Assembly (NCBI GenBank): GCA_004123355.1
Contig: SCHM01000006.1
Coordinates: forward strand, 248,001-312,000
Source: Amphirosellinia nigrospora
Taxonomy: Eukaryota; Ascomycota; Sordariomycetes; Xylariales; Xylariaceae
Reading direction: 5' to 3'
DNA length: 64,000 bases
Made by a program: the position numbers and the translations under genes. A model generated the notes under the pieces. It was not told the DNA's origin. It did no database searches and was given only the letters and a program-made list of their open reading frames with translations. Of the stretch, positions 22,698-35,321 are shown in pieces. Numbering within the stretch: position 1 is the first letter of the stretch; each line of letters starts with the position of its first letter.

Positions 22698-24296
22698 ATG
22701 GCCCCCTCATCCGTTCACTTGCCCGACGGGCAGACCTTCACCGTGCAACCTGTGTTCGGTGGCTTATTTTTCAAAAATAACGAACTCAATACTCATCCCA
22801 CACCCTTTCCCGCCGGCTGGACAGTTGCAATACACACCGAGGATGGCATTGAAAATAACCCGCAGTTACTGGCTGGTGAAGTTGATGGCGGGGAATCCAG
22901 CTCCTCTCAAAGCCGCTCTCATCGATACCGGCAACCTACCTTACAGAACGACACGATATTCATCTCATCTATATCGAACCCTTCCAGTAACGATTTCAAG
23001 CCCCATGCAAGCCCGTCTCGCCAGATAGCGTTGATGCTGTGGATCTCGTTATACTGGTATTTTCAACAGTCTGAGCCTGCTCCATATCTGAACAGCGAGC
23101 GCACCAGGTATGCCCCGCCGAGGCGAGACCCAAGGGCGACTGGCGCATCAGGATTAAGCGCGAAGGTATTTTCCGCAGTAAGAATATGATACCAAGACTG
23201 GAGAGAATGGGCTTGGTGACGAGCTTCGATACTTCGGTCGGCAGCGGGTTTCACGATGAACAGGGATGGGACCAAATGTTTGTCACTCGGCGTATGTTCT
23301 GGCAGATCCATAGTGGGATATTCCTCTTTACACTGCAGCCTCTGAAGACACCATCGTCTCATCCTGGGTCGCCATTGACAAGCCGGCCGACTTCACCTAT
23401 AGCAAACGACGCGTTCAAGCGGTCAACTTCGCCTACCAGGTTACCTAGCATCATCACCGATGTCCCCGGAGCCTTGGTGCCGGCAACGTTGCCAGCCCGC
23501 CAACGTTCCCAGTTGGCCCTTATTATTCTTCGTCGCACCTACCAACATACTATCCTCCACCCCTCTACAGTATATCATCACAAATAATATACGGCATCCA
23601 CGTCGACAGAAACCACCCGTATGGGAGAAATCTTCTACTCCCGCTTTATCCCAAGCGAGGAAAAGTATCTGTCTTTTCGGGTAGCATCTCTTTCGCCTAG
23701 GCCGGTTCCTTATTTAGGCCCAGTTGGAAAAAGAGAATTGAGTAGTGACCTTGCGCATCTTTGCTCGCTATCGGATCAATCGCTACTACAAGCGTGGCTC
23801 TCGAATCCGCGCGTGTCTGCGTTTTGGGGCCAATATCATGAAGAGTTCCTTTCGGGCGCTTTGAAGTCGCAACATTCTTTCCCCGCCATTGGGCTCTGGG
23901 ACGGGGTTCCCTTTGGCTATTTTGAGATCTACTGGGTTAAAGAGGACCCGCTGGGTCAATACATGGGCAACGACGCGCAAGACTTTGACAGAGGAATGCA
24001 CGTCCTGGTTGGCGAGGAGTGGGCGCGAGGGAAAGTGTCAGCGTGGCTGTCGAGTCTTCTCCAGTGGTGCTGGCAGGCAGATAATCGCACAATGAATGCC
24101 TATCTCGAACCGAGAGTTGATAATACGAGGTCAGTATTCCGTCCAGCGAAATGATGTTCGATAGCTAATCAATCTCAGATTCATCGAGCATCTTCAGAAA
24201 TCGGGCTTCGCAAAAGAGAAAGAACTCGCGCTTCCGCATAAACAAGCCTGGCTCTGTCGGCTGAGGAGAGATGCTTGGGAAGGACCAGCTTTGTGA
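22698..24296 (+). CDS. Siderophore N5-hydroxyornithine transacylase (SidF/SidL-like)
   Basis: GNAT-fold acyltransferase of the IucB/RhbD type that acylates N5-hydroxyornithine in hydroxamate siderophore synthesis. The start at 22698 gives MAPSSVHLPDGQTFTVQPVF. Then come QNDTIFISSISNPSSNDFKP, QIALMLWISLYWYFQQSEP, the linker VSSWVAIDKPADFTYSKRR, and the catalytic-domain block FPAIGLWDGVPFGYFEIYWV with KEDPLGQY. It ends HLQKSGFAKEKELALPHKQA and a C-terminus of WEGPAL. A 49-base intron lies at 24130-24178. The order and length (about 500 codons) fit SidF, which uses anhydromevalonyl-CoA, or SidL, which uses acetyl-CoA. The C-terminus is not a peroxisomal PTS1, unlike that reported for Aspergillus SidF. 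Several frame slips break it between 22.85 and 23.6 kb. No other siderophore gene is adjacent. Confidence 0.82.
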
Positions 24297-25193
24297 TAGA
24301 GCTGATAGCGATGCTCGGTGGATTGTTCCAGTTACCTAAGCGGCAAATAGTAAAATCCCTTTTCTAAGCGTCGGCACTCGCGCATAGATGGTAACACTTA
24401 TTGCGAAGCCAAGAATTCCGTGATGACATGTTGACCTTTTCCTACGTCCTTATCAACGGTATCTAAAACGGACAACGACTCGGTCGAATTTGAACGGCGA
24501 GCTGAATAATAAGGTACCGCTCGGGACCGACTAAAACTGTCTTCAGCGCCGGTGCACTACCCCGCCATGCCGTTGTCGAATTGTTCGCATTAGTCGAGTA
24601 TACTTGTATCTCCTACGATTATTAACTCACAAATGACTTTTTGGGGGAAGAAAATGGTATTATGATAAAGCCACATGCAATTTAAGTATTAATTTATGTC
24701 GAAATAATTATAATACGAACTGGATTCGGAATATAGTGGCGACGGGAATTTAATCTAAGTAGGTCAATAGGTACTCGCTACTTTGTATGTCTTACGGATA
24801 AGTGTGGGTCGAGTACGCCCCTGGGTCGGGACCGACCATTGATCAGCCCACCAGGATCCGGTTGGAAAGAACGTCATTGCGAAGTATGTAGCCTTGTGTA
24901 GAACAGCTTTAATAACTTTCCGTATATACCTAGTACTTTACTCAGCATGTGGAATTCGCATCTTGATCTCTCGAATGTGATTAGCCAAGCCACAAGGTGT
25001 TTTAACCGGCATTACAGTAAAATAAAGGTGTTTTTATACCTTAGTTGCCAGCATCGGCTTTTCCCCACGGCCTCATCGATATCCTAGAACCAACAACATA
25101 AACTACCTATCCCATTCATATTCATATACAACCCAACTTTAGCCTGTCGTTCTATTCAGTTTACAGTCATAAGATTAATAAGTTCAATCCAGA
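24297..25193. other. AT-rich spacer
   Basis: No gene seen. An 11-base string, TCGGGACCGAC, occurs at 24521-24531 and 24826-24836. This is minor and may be chance. The last 200 bases are the NmrA-like gene's promoter and leader. Confidence 0.45.
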
Positions 25194-26216
25194 ATGGCAT
25201 CTCCACTACGAAAGGTTCTCCTTGTGGGCGCAACAGGCCAGCAAGGTAGCGCCGTGCTTTCAGAGCTCTCACAGCTCGCCGCTACCTCGTCAGGATCCTT
25301 CCCGAACCTGAAGATCCTCGCCCTGACGCGCAAAGCGTCGTCGAAGAACGCACAAGCCCTAGTCCCTAAATACGGCAAGTCGCTGAACCTAGAGGTCGTG
25401 GAGGGCGACACGAAGAACCCGGAGCCCATCTTCGCGGCACACAAGGACATTGACACCGTGTTCTCGTACACGACCCCGCCGCCCGCAGAAGAGGAGTCCC
25501 AGGCGAAGTCGCTCATCACGGCCTCAGCGAAATACGGCGTGAAACATTTTGTGTTCAGTAGTGTAGAGCGGGGTGGCGAACAGCGCAGTTGGGAGAATCC
25601 CACCGACGTCCCACATTTCATAACGAAGCACAATAGTGAGGTTCCTACTAACAGATTCAACGCGAACACAGATGTGATAAGTTGGTACTGACAGAATCCA
25701 ATCACAGTCGAGCTCCACCTTCGCAAAACATGCGAGGAGAACCCTGCAATGACGGCCACGATCCTACGTCCGGTCGCCTTCATGGACAACCTCAACCCGA
25801 CCTCCGGCTTCGGCTCCGTGATGTCCGCCATGTGGGCCACGATTGCCGGCGGATACCAAGCTTCAGCTCATCAGCGTGCACGACATCGGCGTCTTCGGGG
25901 CCAAGGCCATCCTGCACCCGGAGAAGTACGCGGGCCGCGCCATCGGTCTCGCGGGCGACGAGCTGACGCTCGCCGACGCGCGCTCCATCTTCCGCAAGGT
26001 GGCGGCCTGCAGCTCCCGCAGGCGTGACGGTCGTCGGACACGGCGCCGCTGGATGTCCAAGGATCTGGGTAACATGTTTACCTTCTTCGAGAATACCGGG
26101 TATGGCGTCGATATTCGGAAGCTTAAGGCTGAGGAGCCCCGCCTGCAGGACTTCGAGACTTGGTTGAGGAGAGTAGTACGTTTGATTTTAGTAAGGGGAA
26201 AAATAGGGTGGTTTGA
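25194..26216 (+). CDS. NmrA-like NAD(P)-binding protein (atypical SDR)
   Basis: Atypical short-chain dehydrogenase of the NmrA/HSCARG type. Such proteins bind NAD(P) as redox sensors or act as reductases. The start at 25194 gives MASPLRKVLLVGATGQQGSA, with a GxxGxxG Rossmann loop. Then come LKILALTRKASSKNAQALV, EVVEGDTKNPEPIF, YGVKHFVFSSVERGG (a serine-bearing strand, no YxxxK pair), the block NPAMTATILRPVAFMDNL, and ISVHDIGVFGAKAILHPEKY. The end reads NTGYGVDIRKLK, then DFETWL. With one base restored near 26170 the tail reads ESSTFDFSKGKNRVV and stops at 26216, a normal length of about 340 residues. Other slips lie near 25640 and 25850. The 218-codon antisense frame is a GC-phase shadow. I cannot tell a regulator from an isoflavone-reductase-like enzyme. 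Confidence 0.85.
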
Positions 26217-28007
26217 TTGGCTTAACGAAAGGATGATGCGCAGCAAACTCTGTTTACGGCGCATAAGGTGTCTTATTAGTGCCCACTTTGGCGAATCGGG
26301 TTTCTTAGCTCCTCCGATGGTGGTCAGTGTATGCCTACCTATCGATGAGATGCGAGGATAAAAATGTCACAGCACAAATAGAAATATTCGAATCTGCCTG
26401 GCCTGTTTTCTCTTGGTTAGGGAACTAGTACTTTGTAATTAGTTGTTGTTGTTGTTGTTGTTGTGATGTTTGCTCTCGTGATTGCTTTTAGCGCTGAGTT
26501 TGTTTTCGTTAACGGCAATCACGTGACCTAATTGAGTTGCTTTAGAATTGACAACTTCTTACGACTAAAAATTCAATTGAATCACCTTTTACAGTTTGTG
26601 GCCAAGTATAATTAGGAAGTTAACCAATAGATTACTTGAATTGTTTAGTTACAGGATCTTATCACTTATCTGGGCCGCAAGTTGCGGTGCAACTTTATGG
26701 CAAGACGTGATATGTAACTCGACGAGGCGTCGTCTAGGGGCTGTTCAGAACCCTGGGTTCAATAATGGTTTGCGTGTTAGTTTATCTTCAATCATGTTGT
26801 TCATTTGGTGCTAGGAACTAATATAGGCAATACTTATTTATATATGGCCACTGCACGATCTCATAGATCAAGTCACACTAGGAATTTACCTACCTAGAGG
26901 TTCCGACGTGATTGTGTTATTAAGAGGGCATCGTGGGTTCTAGACTCTAAGGGTGTGGATCCTGTGAGCTGGAAACTTCTCCGCTCTCCTCTAAGAATCA
27001 GCATGGGCCGGCCACGACCTTACAGATAGCTACATTCACTCGCTGAGTTAGCTGCCTACTTAACGTATCAATCACAAGACCTCAACAAGGTAGACTAAAA
27101 AAATCTTCACAACTGCGTGTAACTTGCTCGGACCACCTGGCCCGGACTGGGCTCTCCTGAGAGGCCAGCTATAGTGTAGCTTAGTGCATCAAGATCGCGT
27201 TGTGGTCTGTGCCCACTGATACTTCATCGCGATTATGAACGCCAACTGGTCACACGAGGGAAACCCAATCTCTTTCTTTCCTACCAACAGTGTAGTTAGT
27301 GATCTGACCGCCCAGTTAATTGCCTGCCCTATCTTCTTACCGCTTTCACAGGTGCCCTCTAACTACTATAATACCCCCCCCATTCCGGTTCGCCCACGAA
27401 CTCCTCCATCTCTTCTACCTTCGTTCCTCTCTTCCTCAGACTTTGTTTCAACTCATCAGTTCACCACCAAGTCTAATCATACGCCTGATTCAACAAGAGA
27501 TCAACAATCGCATTTTCTGTGGCTAGCCTCTCCACAATCAATTAATTCGTTTTCGATACTACACCAGCGGTTCCTCATTGGTAGTGCTACGCGCTGCTCA
27601 CATCACTTCGCTGTTGTGATTAGTACCAACTTGCATTGCAGAGCAGATATTGCTAGCTCTGTCAAGTCTATTACTTTCGATTTTAGTTGGTAAGTAGAAA
27701 AGTAATAACTTCTGTTTCTAAACTCTAATTGTCGAGCCTAAAGTGTTTTGTAACACGGAGTCCTTAATTCCAATAAGAAAAAAAACCCCATAGCTTGACG
27801 GCTTGAGAACGCGATGGGTGCATACGCCACCGCTTGTTTCCGCTCCGTTCGCGATCTCGTCCGTATGGTATGTAACAGACACTTGTGATGGGACGAAGGT
27901 TTTCAAAACTGCTCTTATGGAGGAGGTTATCTAACTATAATTATATAGGGCGTCTTTTTGTCCACGTCTGTGTGCCTATATTAGTGACACCATCCAATGT
28001 CAAGAAG
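26217..28007. other. AT-rich spacer
   Basis: Contains a TTG microsatellite (26443-26463). A 152-codon plus-strand frame (27235-27693) is Ser/Pro/His-rich without a domain and is followed by GTAAGT. It could be a 5' exon of the next gene or chance. Nothing else supported. Confidence 0.35.
26443..26463. repeat. (TTG)7 microsatellite
   Basis: Seven perfect TTG units in the 3' flank of the NmrA-like gene. Confidence 0.95.
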
Positions 28008-28832
28008 ATGTACCGACGGGCACCTAAAATCAGCCACCCGCGCAATCAAGTCTTCGTGAACAGGAGGGCACACCCTATGGACACTACGATGCTCAAAGAA
28101 TGCACCCCGAGAGATATCATCAACGACGCCTTAGAATTTCTACGACAGAACCGAGAGCATTCTCAAGCCGGCGAATCCTCCACTGACGATTCAGATGTCG
28201 CGAACGCCCCATAGAAAAGGGCTTTGCCGATCAGAATCCACGGAGCGAGATCACGAAATCAGGTTGCTGCAATCCATCCGCCAGTCCTAATTAGAGGGGT
28301 GGAACCATGTAACAAAGTCTCTGCAATTCGCATTCCAAGGTGGGTTCGCACATAGTCAGGAAATAAGTAACGATACTGATCATGGAATAGAGCTGAGCCA
28401 GAAATCAAAGAGTCACAACAGAGTGATGGCTCTGATGCCATATCCGACACATCGTTCACCCCACCAAAACATCTCGCAAAATGTGTTCGGTTTGATCAGT
28501 ATGGCCAGCGGCACGTACTGCCTCCACCAGGTTTTCAAGATGCAGTTCTAAAGCAACAGTCAAGATTTTTCTGTTACGACTTAAAAGGCAACAAGTATCT
28601 GATGCCGCCGCCTGGACTTCGCGATCTCTTCCCCAAGTTGATCGACGAGTCTCATCCTGAACCTGCAGTGTCGCTTAAGTTTGAGCGAAAGAGGGACTTC
28701 ATTCAGGAGTTCAAGAACCGCCAAGGGGCACACGGAGGAATCGCGCTTGCAACGCGTCAACAGCCACCACGACCAAGGAAACGCGGAAAACGTGTTCATT
28801 TGAAGTGTATGCATCATCCGTATATGACCTAA
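28008..28832 (+). CDS. Unrecognised protein with two PPPG motifs
   Basis: The plus strand holds a series of protein-like frames that slip near 28215-28390. The first begins MYRRAPKISHPRNQVFVNRR and contains the acidic SQAGESSTDDSDVANA. The last is open to 28832 and reads CVRFDQYGQRHVLPPPGFQD, then FFCYDLKGNKYLMPPPGLRD. It ends with a basic, disordered tail (RQQPPRPRKRGKRVHLKC). The two matching blocks, (Q/L)(Y/K)GxxxxxPPPGxxD, suggest an internal repeat about 32 residues apart. I recognise no family. The start is uncertain and an intron or extra 5' exon is possible. Base composition is nearer to that of the genes than to the spacers. Confidence 0.4.
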
Positions 28833-30246
28833 CTAGGCTTTTCTGCTCTTACCGTACTAACTCGTTACTTCACCAGTTGCCAGAACGTACCCAAGGAAGA
28901 ACAACTGTCATCTACCAAGAAGCCGGCAGGTGACTCCTACGAAGCGCCTTATTGGAGGCTGGGAATCTTCGTTCCTAAAGGGCGTATTCGATGCCGAGGA
29001 AGACCTGCTTTTTAACAGTCGTTGGCCGGCGAGCACCTTTTGAGTAGTCGAGTGGCGGATCGGAGAGGGTTGCTTCCAGAAACATGTATATGCCTGATGA
29101 CTTTGGCTTTTGCGGATATGATACCCAGTCGAGCGTTCACCCACAGAGGTCTTTTCAGTTTTTTTTCTCTGTATATTTGATGGCGGAAGCAGAATGAACA
29201 CAGGTGGATGAGGAAAGAATTTGGTTTTAGCGTTCTGAGGTCGGGAAAGGGGCAGTTTCTAGTCCCAAGTACTAGGGGCTTTTGATTGCCGGGGTATATA
29301 GATGCTGTGAAGGGAACATTCACAATAAGCTTCTTTCCGGGACATAATTTGGCTTTATGTTATCAATTGACACTAGATAAGCATTGCAATCCATGACTGA
29401 AACACCTTACGTCGTGTAATGCTCAAATACTTATATTTGAAGTGAGATGTGCCGAAGTGATATTGAGACTCTCATGAACCAAATCCCTCGAACACATTTA
29501 CGCAACAGTCTGGATGTATCCAGCGAGAGAGATATGGGGGATTGGAGTGGGGTTATTACAGGGAGGGACTGGAAGCTGAAGAATATCCACTGCTGCAGAC
29601 GGTATTGCTGTTAACATCCGCGCAAATTATCATCTCTCATCTTTGTAAATATCGTGAAGAGGCGACGACAATAGGAGTTGAATGTTATTTTCAAGTCAGT
29701 TATCACAGATATTCATTCAAAAACGGACACCTTTTAATTGACGAGTCTGAATTAGCAAAGAGGAGGTAGAGATGAGGCAGAGGGGCGTTTTGTCCCTACG
29801 GAATTCTTGACACGTGATGCCCGCAACTGCAAACTTGGTATTGAACTAATAGGAATTCGCGTAATCTACGTCTACCGACAACATCTTGTGAGAACATCTT
29901 GTGGTGATATCCACCGCCTTATTAAGCATCAGAAGTTAGCCCTAAGCAGCAATATACTTATGAACACGATTTGACAATGATCAAACTGCGACACCCTCCC
30001 CCTCCTTTTCCATGCTGAAACGTTAGAATCTAAGCAAGCCCAGGGAAGAAGATGTCGCCAATCGTCACGTCAGATCCTGTGAAAATGGTATAAGCGGCCC
30101 TGGCATACTGTTTAACCTTCGACATAGTGCTGGTGCGATTGTCTTGTAGGCACCATGCAGACGCGAGTCCTAACACGACACCATCACTCATATACCCCAC
30201 TTTTTAATCTCGAATTGCTCATCGCCATTCTGAGGAGGGCAAGCAA
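28833..30246. other. Gene-free spacer
   Basis: Small overlapping frames only (29012-29323 minus, 29542-29769 plus), with no domain pattern. Confidence 0.45.
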
Positions 30247-32040
30247 CTATATCGAACGCACAAGCTTCAAGTCCTTGACCATCAACTTTGCCCCGTCTCT
30301 TGGCTGGTCGAGCAAGAAAAACAGCAAACGTAGGGCGAAGTAATGTTCTGAGACTTCCAAACGAATAGCCCCCTTAATCTTTGGATAGGTCATCTCGGCC
30401 TGTTCAAGGAGTATTGGGATTCTAGCAAGAAGAATTCGGGTTTCCCATGGTTTCGCATTAGCTGTCATAAAGGCAGGTTCGAGCCCACCCAGAAGGCATT
30501 GTCTCTTCGAAAGCATTTCCTCTGGCGTTAACTTCAGCTCACGACACCAGGGGCAGTCGCAAACGAATCCCCAATCGCCGATGCACTTTTGGACTTCATC
30601 AGATGTTTCGCCCATGAAACAATTTAGGTACGAGAAGCAGATTTCCGTGTCTGCTGGGAGATCTTGGCATGCTCGCACGATTTGCATGTCTCCGATGAAA
30701 GGTCCTCATGCAGTTCTCCAAACAAGAGTGGTTAACACGCGAGGCCAATAACCAAATCTCAGAACTGCGTTGATCTACTTTGTTCCATTGCCACTTCTAA
30801 TATGGATAAATGGCAACGGTAAATAGTGCGACCAGTGTTGAAAAGGTTGAGACCAATTACTCTATCCACGAAGAACCTAGCAATTGTTAAAGAGCTTGTC
30901 ATCAGCACTGGTATGCTGTCACTTACGTATCGACATTTTGTTGCCCGTCTGTCTCGGAAACTGTCGTTGCTTGTAGTCCCCATAGCTGAGAGCTTTAAAG
31001 CCTTCCGAAGCTTGTGGGGAGTGGTATGGTTCTGAATGATATCGGTCATGAGGTAGGCATGTCCACCTAACATGGTCCTCTTCGTTTCCAGTCGTAATAG
31101 AATACGCATGTTTCTGCGTCCTATAGGATCATCAACGTTGCAGTGACGTATGCGAACGCTTTTTCGCACAAGAGAAGTTCTCCAGCTTTAACGGGCCTGG
31201 TCGTAAACAATCCATGACCACATCCAGGAACTTCGCGCAAAGCGACCGGTCTACGTAGGTCGCACAATCAATGATGGGAGGAGTCGCATCGGCTTGTTGA
31301 TACATTGAGCGGAAATCGTATTCACCTGTTTGTGCTTCGTGGATTCGTTTCTCAGCTCTCTCAAGCGCTTTTAGAGCATCAATATTTTGTGGATATTGAT
31401 TCTGTGATCATGCGCCACTTTTCAAAACTTTCAGCGAATCTTCCAGTGCGTATAAGGCTCTGGCTTGTCGGCAGAGTGCCTTTTCAGCTAGTTCCCGCTG
31501 TTGGGAACGGCCAAGGCATCAGCCAGAGCCTTCTCTGGGCGGTGTAGGTAAAGGTTCGCTAGAGAACGATCGAGACAGGCTAGCTGTTCTTCTTTGCGTG
31601 TTTTGGCTGCGCGCATTGCGCGGGTGTACCTTTCAGAAACACATTAGCAACAATCACGTTAAAATCATGGAAGACATCGAACCGCCCCAATATGTATCCA
31701 TGCTCCATCTTCTGCACACTGGAAGAACGGTTCTTTGATCAAGATCATATTCTGGGATGAAGAGGTCCTCCTCATTGACTGCTGTTGGGTTCCGCTGATG
31801 ATCAACTGAAGCATACTACGCGGTACCTCTTTGTCTTCCACAATGGCCATGATCAGCCATCGTGTCCTGTGGAGTAATAACACGAAGCATCGCTTTCTTT
31901 CCGCGGATGCTTGTGAATATCTCTGATATAGTCATAGGAACGAGATCATCGACCATGCGAATACTGGGGCATAGGCGAATGTACTTGCAAGTACCTACTC
32001 CATTAAACAGTCCGTGTTTTGGTCCGGGCCGTTTGATTAT
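30247..32040 (-). CDS. TPR and SET domain protein (SMYD-like)
   Basis: Probable protein lysine methyltransferase of the fungal TPR/SET family. On the minus strand the N-terminal part reads DDLVPMTISEIFTSIRGKKA, then MAIVEDKEVP and MILIKEPFFQCAEDG. The latter is the conserved strand block that precedes the TPRs in this family. TPR-like helices follow (QLACLDRSLANLYLHRPEKA and ALKALERAEKRIHEAQTGEY). The SET domain begins near a GHGLFTTRPVKAGELLLCEK block at about 31200. It keeps the SRVNHSC substrate/cofactor motif near 30740 and DLPADTEICFSY, and ends with a post-SET cysteine cluster, CDCPWCREL. Multiple frame slips split it. The true start is unclear: frames continue to 32357 but are not recognisable beyond about 32040. 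Target unknown. Confidence 0.72.
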
Positions 32041-32925
32041 TGAGACGTTTGCGCATAAATTTATGAACGACCACTTCTGGCGGGGATGGTCTTTGGGACA
32101 TATCCTTGTCGAGGATCTCCTTGCTTAGCAAGTGCGATGCACTGCTTAGCATAGAGCTGTGTGGTCCCGGGTATGCATGGTGTCCTGTGTGTAAGAGGAT
32201 CAGAGTGTAGTGTTTTCGACGCGTCAAGAGTGACCGGGAATGTGGGATAGGGTTCTAGATCATTGCGCCCTGGAAACAATGACAGCTTACGCGGGTGATT
32301 GAACAGTGGTAAGGATTGGGTCTTGTTAAAAGCTTTTATGGGGAGGCCGTTCCCCAAAAGACTTTTGCGTGGTTGTTATAACGGCAAATCAATCAGGCGG
32401 GTTCAAAACAGGCAGCTACCTAACTGAATAGCAAATTAGATGGAGGAAGGTGCGTATCGATTAGTAAGTGCTTCTGTAGTAATAGCGTGAGAACTATCAT
32501 GCTTCGCTATGAACGTATGCGCCAGGGCATTGCTATTTCCCAACTCGGGTATGGGCACCTTCCTACATTCTAGCTACGAGCAGTTTAAGAAGGAAACGTA
32601 TAAACTAGAAGGAGACTAGAGAAAACGGCCTATAAATGGTTTGTTTCTCGTCTATATACCTATCTAATGTGGTGTTCTGGTTCCAAACCGCATTAAAGAG
32701 CATAGTTACCTAGAAATAAGATTTCTCATTCACTCATTTGCTTCCATAAGTCGGGAACATTTAACTGTATAGGTGCCACCCTTCTCCTTTACTAATCACT
32801 TCTTATTAAAACAGGCTTAGTTCGTGTAAAGCCATTCAGGCTGTAGGTGCGTTAAACCGAGCAAAGGTTGCATCGTGCTGCAGAGCGTATTTGGGCGACA
32901 CTAGTTAATACAGGTTGATGCTGCT
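32041..32925. other. Spacer between minus-strand genes
   Basis: A 98-codon minus-strand frame (32061-32357) may be the 5' end of the TPR/SET gene but shows no conserved block. The remainder is AT-rich and empty. Confidence 0.4.
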
Positions 32926-35321
32926 TTATCTATGGACTACTTTTGTCTCCTGACTCTGGGGTTCTATGTCGCTGACAAAGCTTTTGCGGCCTTCGGCATT
33001 GGCGTGGGTTTCAATATCCCCGTTATTGACCTCCCTGCTAATTATCGAGCCCTCATCAATTGATAATGATGATACTCGTCTAACGGAATGATTGCCGGGC
33101 GCGAGATATTGCTGTTGCTGTATCGTTTCATGCCCTGCACACACACCGGCGGCCGAAGTTGTCTCGTCTCTCACTGAGCTGTTCTGTTGCACCTCCGTGG
33201 TTTCCCGCGACAACGCTGTCAATATATCCACATGAACCCTTGTGAGAATTGGATGATCAGGATCTTGTACGTCTAATATCCCCAACTTTTCGCCGCATTT
33301 CGTGATAGGAACCGAGTCAGTGGTGTTGGTCCAATGGCCAAACCCGACTCCTCGTGGGCCAGTCGCTGTAGTTGCATTGTGCTATTAGTCACCCACTCCA
33401 ACTGCTTGTACCGAGCGCTTGGGTTGCGGCGCTGGAGCCAGTTGGCAAGTGGTTCGATAATGAGCTCAAGAACGATGATGATCCCCCCAATAGTAAGGAT
33501 GAGGACCGTCCCGAGCGAGCTAAATGATGTATACTTCGCGGTCTTTTTCACTTTCTAGGTATAACGTCAACTAAAGCGGTCCGGGAGATTAGGCTGGAAA
33601 GGGGGAACATACCTGGCTATGACACAAAAATTCTTGCTCTGTTGAATCCGGTCTCGCGAGCCAGGGGTCAAGTCGCGAGTCAATGGGGCCAGCGGCCACG
33701 TCAACAAAGAGCCTCTGGAGGGTGGCCATTGAGGCGTGGAACCAATTCTGGACCTCCTTCTGCCACTGGTCGTCAGGGAGTGGACCCTGCACCGTCGATT
33801 GTAGACCAAACCGGGCCGTCAAAGAAGCGATGCCTACTTGGCGAACAATAGTTCTAATGTCGGCTCCATTAAGAGCGTATGAGTCATAAGACCACTTCAT
33901 ATATTGCTGCATCTTTTCATCGTCAGGCCATAGCGACTGAACCGAAGCCATGTGGTCGTAACCATCACTCAAGGGTTCGCAGATTGGTTGACCTTTTGGA
34001 TTGGGCCTGCAGAACTGCTCCTGGTTCGCGCATGCCAGCACCGTGGCCGGATCATCTGCGTGGAAGAATGTCTTGCTGCCTTCTTGAACGACACTTGTAT
34101 ACGAGCCGGCTATTTGGTGTGCAGAAAACCACGGATCATCGACAGCCTGCGAGTATATGATGTTGTTGGCTGACAAGAAGAAGAGAGCAACTTCTGCATC
34201 ATCCCGATCTAATCCTTTTATCGGTTGAAACTCGGAAGAGGAACGTGCCTCCTCACTGCTCGTATACGCTTGGAGTGTTCTGTCTCTCTCGTCAACCATA
34301 TAGTTTAGGCTTATGCATCTATTGATTATCACGTACCCGAGGCTATAATCCTGTTGAGCTTGACCAAATGTTGCTACACGTTTCTCGAATGGGACGATCG
34401 GCTGTTCGTAAGAAAAACCTCCATATCCTGGCGGAACTCCCACCAAATCGCCGTAGAAATATCTCATGGTTGGTCCAGACGGATCTGACACATTGTTAAA
34501 TTCCGCGTATCCTTCCGTAAGTATAGGAGCGCAGTGTGAGACCTGCCGAAAGAGGAACCGGTCCTCTGGTGGCGTATTGATACCAAAGTCCTTGAGGCTG
34601 TCCAGGTATCCAGTGTCCAACAGAAGATTTGTGTTATTCTCTTTGCAAATGCTCTCTTGGAAGGGGCAGGGAGCGTTAGAGGTGACATCTACATTGAGGC
34701 GATCCCTCACAAAGTTGTCACACATTGTAGAGCTCGATATGTTTGAGTAGCATCTCACGGCGTACTCCTGACTTGCAATGATTCTCTCAGTGAGGTAAGG
34801 TGAGAGGATAGTCGAGACAGCGTCAATGTTAGGATAAAGCCGAAGGTCAGGCACGCCGCAATTTGCACCTGTCAGAAGGACTTCGTCGCCAGGCACTGCC
34901 GTAACTTGCGAGGAGAAAATACCTGCGACAACGAACGAGAGGAAACTAGCTAGAGACACAACTAGCAAGGAAATTGTCCGGCTATATAGTCGCGGTGCTC
35001 TTTTCCTCCATGCCCATATCATGCGCGCTAATTGCTCAAAACCTTGAAGTCCGGTTGTAGAATTGCGGAATATGGCCTGTCGCTGATGGTATACACGTCT
35101 TGCGGGTCGGACGATGATAAGTAGTAGTGGAGAGTAAAACACACCAGTCTCCAGAACCTCGTCCCGGCAAAGGATACATAGAGCGCGAGGAACGCGACAA
35201 GCAGTGCCCCGTTCCGATCGGTCACTGTGATTGTTGACCCGAGAACGCGACCTCGGGACCAATTGGTCCATATGCCGACATAGATATCATTGTCATTAAT
35301 GGCAACCCCGACCGAGCTCAT
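32926..35321 (-). CDS. Large conserved fungal membrane protein, unknown function
   Basis: A member of a widespread family of fungal integral membrane proteins of unknown function. The start at 35321 gives MSSVGVAINDNDIYVGIWTN, then a first membrane span (ALLVAFLALYVSFAGTRFW). A frame slip near 35090 leads to YHQRQAIFRNSTTGLQGF and a second span (ISLLVVSLASFLSFVVAGIF). A long extracytosolic domain of about 450 residues follows, with many Cys and N-glycosylation sequons (NIS, NNT, NVS), beginning near LLTGANCGVPDLRLYP. A 58-base intron (33555-33612) precedes a third span (GTVLILTIGGIIIVLELIIE) and a hydrophilic cytosolic tail ending VVHR. One more slip lies near 33300. The topology and the opening motif identify the family, but no activity is known to me. 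Confidence 0.85.

Noticed and set aside
25184-25840. 218-codon minus-strand ORF opposite the NmrA-like gene
   Set aside because: The plus strand has the Rossmann motif and conserved blocks; the antisense frame is a composition shadow.
19747-26216. Uniporter, transacylase and NmrA-like genes as a biosynthetic cluster
   Set aside because: Their functions are unrelated, the spacers are long, and there is no NRPS, PKS or dedicated regulator.
26740-26775. Possible tRNA T-arm (GGGTTCAATAATGG)
   Set aside because: No acceptor or anticodon stem can be folded around it, and I found no tRNA elsewhere.
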